From Phlyctochytrium arcticum (Eukaryota > Chytridiomycota > Chytridiomycetes > Chytridiales > Chytridiaceae), in contig JAHLKI010000010.1 in NCBI GenBank assembly GCA_025602905.1, positions 496,001 through 560,000 on the forward strand: a stretch of DNA of 64,000 bases, given 5' to 3'. Below the pieces are notes generated by a model. That model was not told where the DNA came from and searched no databases. It saw only the letters and a program-made list of their open reading frames with translations. Positions 57,493 through 64,000 of this stretch are shown here, one piece after another. The position numbers were made by a program, and so were the translations under genes. Numbering within the stretch: position 1 is the stretch's first letter; each line of letters starts with the position of its first letter.

Positions 57493-60400
57493 ATGAGCAT
57501 TGAAGACACGCTTGAGCGTGCCTATCTTACCTGGGCCGATTCCGTTAGCATCAAAATTCATCCTAAAATCACCGTGCGGCCTGCTCGACGCTGGATGGGA
57601 GCGCTGGATCCCAAGCAGAACAAAGATGAGTACGAAGCTCAGCTACGACTTCTCGATGAAAATTGCGGAGGAATTAGTAGCGAGTTTGATGGACAGCTAG
57701 TCCAACCCATCGAGCAGCAGCAGAAACCTGCGATTGATCCCGAGGTTTCATTGCTATCAGTACCTTTGCATTCAACTATTTCGTCTTTGAGTACCGAAAG
57801 GGAGGAAGAGGAAGGATTCGATGCCTGGATTGAGACCGTGAGGGAACGATCCGATCCCAAGCGCGTTGAAGAGTTGCAGATAATGCACGAACGACGTCGA
57901 TCATCACTGGGCAGTAATAAAGGATCCTCAACTATGCTATCACCTGTTCCAGAGCCTCTTGTTCCGGGGGGGCTGAACTCAATGCAAATAGTCCTCCTCC
58001 GATTACTCTTTCACGTCGGGAAGGCATCCCGCTCGTCGTTTGCGCCGTGGTTGGCATCCCTTCGCGTCTTTCCCACGTATGCGCATGCGCCGCCGTGCCC
58101 GCGTCGTCTTGATGGAACGTTTATACCAGCAATGACTGATACCGAAAAAAGCGAGGTTCGCGGCACTTCCTTGGAAGGACTAGTCCGTGCTTCCGACGAG
58201 CTCGTTCCCATGTTTGAGTTGATACAGACCTTGATTCAAGACGCTCGCTTATTCCTCGGCCAGGATGCTTTCCAGTTCGATATTCTATACCCGGAACCTG
58301 CTGAGAGCCCCAACGCATCAGCCTCGGAACCCCAAGGGGCCGTGAACTTTGATCTCTTCAAACGAGCTCTTTGGATGGTTTACAGAACGGGATATCATGT
58401 AAATGCAGCCAAAGGAAAGTTCCAATCAATCGGCGCAAGAATGACTCTACCCAATTGGTCATGGGAACACATGTCCAAGCCCCATGACCCTATCTATCTA
58501 ATACCCCTTTTCGAATGTTTGCAACCCACAGTCAGTTCTGGGCCGGGTATTGCGATCGTACGACCTGTTCGTGATGAAGTAGTCATACCAAATCCTCGAC
58601 GTCGACGGTCGAGCACTTCTACCGACAATGGCGCTAATCTCACGCTTCAACCCTGGCAAGCAAGTCCATCCCACTCACCACAACATCGTCGATCCCTCAG
58701 TGATGAATCAGATGCGCCGCAAGAAGGTCAGCCCTACGAACCTGAATATAGTATCGTCCGCGACATTATCTTGATCGTCCAAAGCAAGCACTATATTTAT
58801 CCATCGCAGAGAGTTTCCTTGAGTGGGCTCCACCATGTCACCAATGCAGCTGATATGCTGAAGATTTACAACACTGCTGAATACAGCAAGTTTGCGAGTT
58901 TTGCAATCGCTCCAGTACATGTGAATCGCGCCATACGCTTTCATTTAGGCGGACCTGATGCGGCAGATCCTCCAAGAAAAGGCAAGGGAACAACTGCTAT
59001 TGACGAGGATATGTATGATCGAGCGCGAACATTGTTAGCCTTGAAGGGCTACTGGCCTGAGAACTGGGACGAGTTCCAAGTGACGAATCGGATCATAGCC
59101 AATTCAAATCTGTTGACTTGCATCATTGTTTGCCTCATGTCCAGGGATGAACTTAATTCTTGGGCTCGCCGATCCACCCCATTTGACTACACATATCTGA
59201 AGGAAATGGCGACCAGCTCCATCGATAGCCACGCCGAATTCGCTAGCCAATTGCTGTCTATCGTAGGCGACATTCTACTGAACGTCGTTCGCTTCCGAAT
59301 TGAGGCCATTCCCAGCAGTCATGGAGCAGATGCTCATATACTTGGCCAGTGCGACGCGCGGCGAAGATGGGCAATCAAGAAAGTGCGGGCAGAATTGCTG
59401 AACCGGCACAAGCAGGAGCAAGAGGAATCGTCATCGCTATACGCATGCCGGGTTCCCCGGGCGCTGTCAGTTCCGCCTGGATTTTCTATGGGTCCAACTC
59501 ACTCTCGGCGGATATCATCAATATCAGTCCTCCGAAAGAGCCAGTCATCATCCAGTGATCACAGGAATGCCAAGATACCTGAGGATTCACCTGCCGTCCC
59601 TACTCCGTCCCCTGTTCTCAAACGCAAACGCGATGACTGTACCTCAAGCTCCTTGACGGACACACCGTTGCCAGTCACTCCCGTACCGATTTCCCCTCGT
59701 GCAGATGCCACGCCACCCTCCCTACCCTCTTTGCCCTTACCTGTGAACCGCCTTGCACCTGCTGCGGATGAGAACAACACGTGTATACCAAGGGCGAAAA
59801 GACGGACTTTGACTCCTCCGCAGAATGAGAACAAGATCACCTCCGCTAATAACCTGAACATCGCTCCCACTCCCATACCGTCGTCAGTCGAATTACCCGC
59901 GGATCACTCAAAGTCATCCCAACATCTCTCAGACGCCCAACCGACCTTGACCGCACATGAATCAAGCAGCGTGCCTGCTTTACCAGCCGGTGAAAGTCAA
60001 GCACATGTGGCACCTAGTGACCGGAATAAAACGAACCAATTGTCCCCTCCGCCCGAATCTCCTCTCAATGAGCCACCGACCGACGAATGTGTCGTTCGCA
60101 GGCGGCGTGCATCCAGTGAGAGTCTAGTTTGCTCTCTCCATCGCGAAAATAGAATGTTGCCGTCACCACCACATTCAGCATCAGCATCACGCACACCAAG
60201 TAGTGTCAGCCTTGCGAGCTACGTCGATTTGAAGAGAGCGAAAGAAAGTTTGGATGCTTTAATGGCAGCCAATAAAAGACGTAGGGGCAGTAATGTTGAC
60301 GACCGTACGGAATCATGGTCTTCCAGCAATAAAGATGCTTTACCTGTTCCGGACAAGCTGGGTCGCAAACGTTCTCGGGCTGATAGTGACGATATCGTGT

Positions 60401-61251
60401 ATAAGATGAGTCCCGCGAAACGACGTTGTCTTGGTGGTTTGCCTCATCCTGCTCGCGCACAACGCCGAACTTCCCAGGCCGCGCCAACATCCTCCAACGC
60501 TGGGTTGGAGATGCCTCCATTCGAACCGTTTCCTGCTTTGCGCAGTTGGTACTCTCCGGTCAATCAAATAGCTGTAGCATTCCGTCTACGGGAGCGACAA
60601 GCCCTGCAGAATGCTTTGCAGGTTGCTCAACAGGAGATTGCAAGCTTGGTAAATGACGCTCAGTACCGGGCTGTACGGTACCAGAATCTACAGCGCTCTC
60701 GATTAGCTCAAATGGAACAAGCTCGACTTGACGCCTTGCTGCGGGAGCAGCATAATTTGCATCGTCTGCGACGCGATCCGTTTCTGCCGTCCCCACGGTC
60801 ACCAATCGCAGGGACTGAACTCCCTCAAGTGACGGCCCTGGAACCGCACCCTCAACACTCCAGTAATGGTCCATCTCCCGGTATGGGAACCCCTCATCTC
60901 CTGTATGGAGTGGACCCAACCCAACTACAGGCTCATTTGGAGTTGATTCAATGGCAGTTGCATGCTGCGAATGCAGCCGCCCCTGGGCACACCTCGCCTA
61001 ATGCCCCAGCCAATGTCCCCACCCCCGATGCATACTCAGTCCCAGCCTCTCCCCACCTGCACATCCAGGGGCAGGCATACGGAGTGCCATCGTTCATTCC
61101 CTACGCCCAGGCACCGGCCTTCCTGGAAGGGGCCCACATCGTTGAAGATGTTGAGGGAACGGAATATGAGGAAAGTTTGAGCCAGTATGACGAGGAGGAC
61201 GATGGGTCCGTATGGCAGGAAGATTGGGACACGGAGGACGGGGGGGAGTAG
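57493..61251 (+). CDS. Large orphan protein, probably nuclear, unrecognised
   Basis: A single long exon. The frame is open from an ATG at 57451 (1266 residues); I prefer MSIEDTLERAYLTWADSV at 57493 (1252 residues). The first half is compact and ordered-looking, with hydrophobic helices ('LNSMQIVLLRLLFHVGKASRSSFAPWLASLRVF', 'FDLFKRALWMVYRTGYHV', 'SNLLTCIIVCLMSRDELNSWARR') but no membrane segments. The second half is Ser/Pro-rich with many basic clusters of nuclear-signal type (LKRKRDD, AKRRT, KRRRGS, GRKRSR, AKRRCLGG). A coiled coil follows near 60590-60770, and the protein ends with an acidic tail. No family is recognised. It looks chromatin- or transcription-related, which is inference from composition. 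Confidence 0.75.
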   Translation: MSIEDTLERAYLTWADSVSIKIHPKITVRPARRWMGALDPKQNKDEYEAQLRLLDENCGGISSEFDGQLVQPIEQQQKPAIDPEVSLLSVPLHSTISSLSTEREEEEGFDAWIETVRERSDPKRVEELQIMHERRRSSLGSNKGSSTMLSPVPEPLVPGGLNSMQIVLLRLLFHVGKASRSSFAPWLASLRVFPTYAHAPPCPRRLDGTFIPAMTDTEKSEVRGTSLEGLVRASDELVPMFELIQTLIQDARLFLGQDAFQFDILYPEPAESPNASASEPQGAVNFDLFKRALWMVYRTGYHVNAAKGKFQSIGARMTLPNWSWEHMSKPHDPIYLIPLFECLQPTVSSGPGIAIVRPVRDEVVIPNPRRRRSSTSTDNGANLTLQPWQASPSHSPQHRRSLSDESDAPQEGQPYEPEYSIVRDIILIVQSKHYIYPSQRVSLSGLHHVTNAADMLKIYNTAEYSKFASFAIAPVHVNRAIRFHLGGPDAADPPRKGKGTTAIDEDMYDRARTLLALKGYWPENWDEFQVTNRIIANSNLLTCIIVCLMSRDELNSWARRSTPFDYTYLKEMATSSIDSHAEFASQLLSIVGDILLNVVRFRIEAIPSSHGADAHILGQCDARRRWAIKKVRAELLNRHKQEQEESSSLYACRVPRALSVPPGFSMGPTHSRRISSISVLRKSQSSSSDHRNAKIPEDSPAVPTPSPVLKRKRDDCTSSSLTDTPLPVTPVPISPRADATPPSLPSLPLPVNRLAPAADENNTCIPRAKRRTLTPPQNENKITSANNLNIAPTPIPSSVELPADHSKSSQHLSDAQPTLTAHESSSVPALPAGESQAHVAPSDRNKTNQLSPPPESPLNEPPTDECVVRRRRASSESLVCSLHRENRMLPSPPHSASASRTPSSVSLASYVDLKRAKESLDALMAANKRRRGSNVDDRTESWSSSNKDALPVPDKLGRKRSRADSDDIVYKMSPAKRRCLGGLPHPARAQRRTSQAAPTSSNAGLEMPPFEPFPALRSWYSPVNQIAVAFRLRERQALQNALQVAQQEIASLVNDAQYRAVRYQNLQRSRLAQMEQARLDALLREQHNLHRLRRDPFLPSPRSPIAGTELPQVTALEPHPQHSSNGPSPGMGTPHLLYGVDPTQLQAHLELIQWQLHAANAAAPGHTSPNAPANVPTPDAYSVPASPHLHIQGQAYGVPSFIPYAQAPAFLEGAHIVEDVEGTEYEESLSQYDEEDDGSVWQEDWDTEDGGE

Positions 61252-61469
61252 GCGCTTCCTCGGGCAATTTGTGTTGTACTTAAAAGGATATTGACCTACG
61301 CATGTACATATATTAAATTTAAACATTACTGAAGGAGAAAGAAGAGTTTTTGTTCTGGGATGAATATAATTGAGTGGCACCCCAGGACATCCCAGAAATG
61401 CATTGTTTTGTGAGGGAAGGGAGCGCAATCATTCTTTATGTGTGTACATTCAAGCTTAAATTTTATCAA

Positions 61470-61542
61470 GTCCGCGTGGTCTAGCGGTTATGACGTCTGC
61501 TTTACACGCAGAATATCGTCGGTTCAAATCCGACCGTGGACA
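61470..61542 (+). tRNA. tRNA-Val (UAC anticodon), copy 2
   Basis: A 73-base plus-strand copy identical to the minus-strand tRNA at 56248, with the same UAC anticodon. The CTTTTTTGTTTTTTT run right after it is a strong Pol III terminator. With copy 1 it forms an inverted pair about 5.2 kb apart that encloses the orphan gene. Confidence 0.95.
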
Positions 61543-62138
61543 GGATTCTTTTTTGTTTTTTTGGCTCTCGCATCTTTGGTTGATTATCACATCAGAAACT
61601 CCGACAAAGTGATCTGTGCTTGGCTGAACTTCGTTGACAAAACGTGGACAGCAGATCCAGAACACTTCCACAGGAAGATGCGAATAGAAAATGTTAAACG
61701 GGGCGCAAACCTCCGAGTCGTAGGAAAACTCATTAACTACTCCGCGCCGGCTATTGTCGGACCCTGAAGGCGATCCCCCTCGCCCGTCCCGTTCTGAAGG
61801 GGTCATTGAGTAATGCAGTATAAGGAAAGGAACGAAACCCATAACCCGTCTTCGTCGTTCCTTGACAACGGATGAATTTCTGACTGGACCAGTGTCGTAT
61901 AGCTTCGAAAAACGGTGATTGATACAGTCCACTTTGTCGCGTAGATCGCCGACTTACAGGTACGGCAAGACCAGTCCGCCCTCAGGGTCATCAAACCTTG
62001 ATATGATATGGCCGCTACATCTGGGAGCGCATTGACTAACGTATCATCCCGTTAGGTCCATATACATATACCGACGTCCACATCTTCTTCGACCCAAACC
62101 TTCGCTTTCCCAGTCATCACCTTCATCCCGACACAACC
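61543..62138. other. Region between tRNA-Val copy 2 and the PLAC8-type gene
   Basis: No recognised gene. The last 130 bases are pyrimidine-rich leader of the PLAC8-type gene. Confidence 0.4.
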
Positions 62139-62788
62139 ATGCAAGCTCAACCTCAAATGACAATGGTCCAGCCCGGCTACGCGCCAATGCCACACCCGGG
62201 TACCGGAGTTCCCCCAGGCCAGACCAATGTAAGATGCTCGAAAGCAAGACTCCCAGTGATATCTCATTCTAAACGTTATTCTTCCCGCATATGTAAGGTC
62301 GTTGTTGTCACCCAAGTAGTCCAACGCCCTCCCAAGGACTGGTCCAACGGTCTTTTCGATTGCTTTGGTGATATCGGAACCTGCATTTTCGCATGCTGCT
62401 TCCCGTGCTACGTCTACGGAACCAACAAGCAGGCATTGAACAGGAACTCGGGTTGTGTTGGCGTAAGTCATCACGAAAACATTATAAAGTCAGTAAAGCG
62501 TCCGCTGATGAACATACATCAGGATTGCTGTGTGTACTCACTCACGATGGGATGTGGATGTGCACCATGTGTTGGCTCTGGTGGTCGTGGGAGTGTACGA
62601 GCAAAGTACAACATTACAGGGGGATCTTGCGGCGATTTGGTAAGACTGCAACTTCATTATCACCACAATCAAGGAGAACATGGTATTAACGACAAATTTT
62701 GTAGCTTGCGCACTGTTGCTGCGCTCCTTGCGCACTCACGCAAGAGAAGCGTGAGATTGATTCTATGATTGCTGCTGGCATGAACTAG
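62139..62788 (+). CDS. PLAC8-family cysteine-rich protein
   Basis: Four exons give a protein of about 130 residues: a short Pro/Gln-rich start, then 'DWSNGLFDCFGDIGTCIFACCFPCYVYGTNKQAL', 'DCCVYSLTMGCGCAPCVGSGGRGSVRAKYNI' and 'DLLAHCCCAPCALTQEKREID'. The CCxxPC clusters, the 'RxKYNI' link and the 'CCxPCALxQExREI' ending are the PLAC8/Cys-rich domain, whose members sit at membranes and have been tied to cadmium resistance, size control and growth. Their mechanism is not settled. The introns end before 'VVVVTQ', before 'DCCVY' and before 'LAHCC'. Confidence 0.9.
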
Positions 62789-63182
62789 CCGATATCACAA
62801 TAAAGCTCATCCTGATAGTTGCACAGCCTTGCGCTGTATGCCGAGTATTTTCCATACTGTTGTTATTCTGTTGTTGTTTTTTATTCAAATTAACGGTAAT
62901 GACTGGTATCATTATCCGAATAAATCGCGCGTCGTGTTTTTCCTAAAAGCACATATCTTGGTTCTATTTTAACATTAGGACCTATAGTATGGTCTCTGTG
63001 GGACAGATTGAGCAACTATGGGCAAGTTGAACGATGTGAACGGCGTCGAATTGCGTGGGAAATATTGTACATGAAAAACTAGTAAGTATGGGAAAGGAAA
63101 ATATCTAGACTATGTAGCAATCGTGGATATATTCTACAATGTCTACTCTTGATGTCGTCCCGACATGCGTGACTATATAACT
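62789..63182. other. Convergent 3' region between PLAC8-type and UNG genes
   Basis: AT-rich 3' flanks of both genes. No coding frame is supported. Confidence 0.4.
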
Positions 63183-63935
63183 TTATGGAAGGTGATTCCA
63201 GTTTACCTCCTTCTTACCCTTACTGACAAGATACTCGTTGGCTTTTGAGAAATGTTTGCAGCCAAACCATCCACCCTGATTGGCACCCAATGGGCTAGGG
63301 TGCTTCGCAGTCAACACCAAATGTTTCTGCTTGTCTATGCTTTTGCCCTTCTTTTGCGCAAACCCGCCCCAAAGCATAAAGACCAAATCCTTTTTGTTCT
63401 TGTTAAGGTACGTAATGATCGCATCGGTGAATGTTGCCCAGCCAATGTCTTTGTGACTATTTGGCACTCCGCGGCGTACACTTAAACTGGCGTTCAGCAG
63501 CAAAACACCTTCCGTGCACCAGCCCTCTAGGAACCCATGAGGCGGTCGCGTGAATTTGTCGCCTAGATCGCTTTCTAACTCCCGGTAAATGTTGATTAGT
63601 GATGGTGGTGGTTTAACCGGCTTTTTGACTGAAAAGCAGAGCCCGTGAGCCTGATTTGGTCCATGATATGGATCTTGACCAATAATCACAACCCGTATAT
63701 CCGAAAGGGGACATTTGGTGAATGTGTACATCTGGTTCGGTAATGGGTATATGGTGACGCCTCGGCCCGCCTCTTCCTCCAACGTCTTCTTAATCTTGAG
63801 AAAGTAAGGCTTTTCCATCTCTGGTTTAAACACCTTGAACCAATCGTCAGCCATGTTTTCCTTTTCGAGTTTGAGGAGAGCATTTTGTGCGCGTAGGGCA
63901 GCTGCTGCAAGGCGTTTTGCTTCGATCATTTTCAG
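63183..63935 (-). CDS. UNG1: Uracil-DNA glycosylase (partial, 5' exon off window)
   Basis: The minus-strand exon contains 'VVIIGQDPYHGPNQAHGLCFSV' (catalytic Asp in the GQDPYHG water-activating loop), 'PPPSLINIYRELESDL', 'GVLLLNASLSVRRG' and 'TAKHPSPLGANQGGWFGCKHF' (HPSP minor-groove loop), ending 'NWNHLP'. It is a family 1 UNG that removes uracil from DNA in nucleus and mitochondria. An in-frame Met at 63929 lies six bases inside the exon. An AG acceptor just before the exon, and a GTATAC donor at 63985-63990 preceded by an exon running to the window edge, indicate that the true start lies to the right of 64000. Confidence 0.92.
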   Translation of the reverse strand: MKMIEAKRLAAAALRAQNALLKLEKENMADDWFKVFKPEMEKPYFLKIKKTLEEEAGRGVTIYPLPNQMYTFTKCPLSDIRVVIIGQDPYHGPNQAHGLCFSVKKPVKPPPSLINIYRELESDLGDKFTRPPHGFLEGWCTEGVLLLNASLSVRRGVPNSHKDIGWATFTDAIITYLNKNKKDLVFMLWGGFAQKKGKSIDKQKHLVLTAKHPSPLGANQGGWFGCKHFSKANEYLVSKGKKEVNWNHLP

Positions 63936-64000
63936 CTATGATGGTATGATTATAAGAACGTTTATAAAGAGACATTTGCAGTCAGAGTATACCTGATCTT

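Noticed and set aside
1..64000. CRISPR array, prophage, insertion sequence or bacterial operon
   Set aside because: No spaced direct repeats of CRISPR type, no integrase or transposase motifs, and the genes are intron-bearing eukaryotic ones.

Overview
This window looks like nuclear DNA from a zoosporic (flagellated) fungus, most likely a chytrid or blastocladiomycete type. It holds about 30 closely packed protein genes on both strands. Most are split by short GT-AG introns (roughly 45-100 bases), and there are three nuclear tRNA genes. A PPZ-type Ser/Thr phosphatase with a myristoylation signal points to a fungus. Centriole, basal-body and axoneme genes (CPAP/SAS-4, axonemal dynein intermediate chain DNAI4/WDR78, ARMC9, a C2orf81-like gene) show that the organism builds cilia. 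A complex I assembly factor (NDUFAF3-like) suggests it keeps respiratory complex I. I see no prophage, CRISPR array, transposase or bacterial-style operon.

Layout. 0-7 kb: tRNA-Gly(UCC), DNA polymerase alpha subunit B (minus), CPAP/SAS-4 (plus, divergent from it across a perfect E2F-type site), and a stand-alone LolD/MacB-like ABC ATPase (minus). 7-16 kb: DNAI4/WDR78, proteasome beta-3, a PANK4-like pantothenate kinase/phosphatase fusion, and a small mitochondrial-type membrane protein. 16-30 kb: PPZ phosphatase, gamma-tubulin complex protein GCP4, LMBR1/LIMR membrane protein, mitochondrial 2-Cys peroxiredoxin, a polytopic membrane protein, and a Wss1-type DNA-protein-crosslink protease. 30-41 kb: NDUFAF3-like, CCT2, TIM17, PPIL3 cyclophilin, C2orf81-like, and pyruvate dehydrogenase E2. 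41-50.5 kb: ARMC9, a repeat-bearing gene-poor stretch, an RRM protein, SCO1, and exosome subunit RRP46. 50.5-64 kb: an ATPase inhibitor with two IF1 cores, Notchless, SERRATE/ARS2, a 1266-residue orphan between two inverted identical tRNA-Val(UAC) genes, a PLAC8 protein, and uracil-DNA glycosylase that runs off the right edge.

Two themes recur. One is microtubule/cilium biology: CPAP, DNAI4, GCP4, ARMC9 and C2orf81-like. The other is nuclear-encoded mitochondrial function: PDH E2, TIM17, SCO1, NDUFAF3, IF1, peroxiredoxin and the 15.4-kb gene. I infer no operon-like unit, but several divergent pairs share short promoters, notably POLA2/CPAP and the ABC ATPase/DNAI4 pair. The most novel-looking item is the tandem-duplicated IF1 protein at 50.7-51.2 kb. 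The E2F-type site between the replication gene and the centriole gene, and the PANK4-like enzyme that keeps its kinase residues, also deserve a second look. Gene ends were read by eye from splice signals, so internal exon boundaries are approximate.
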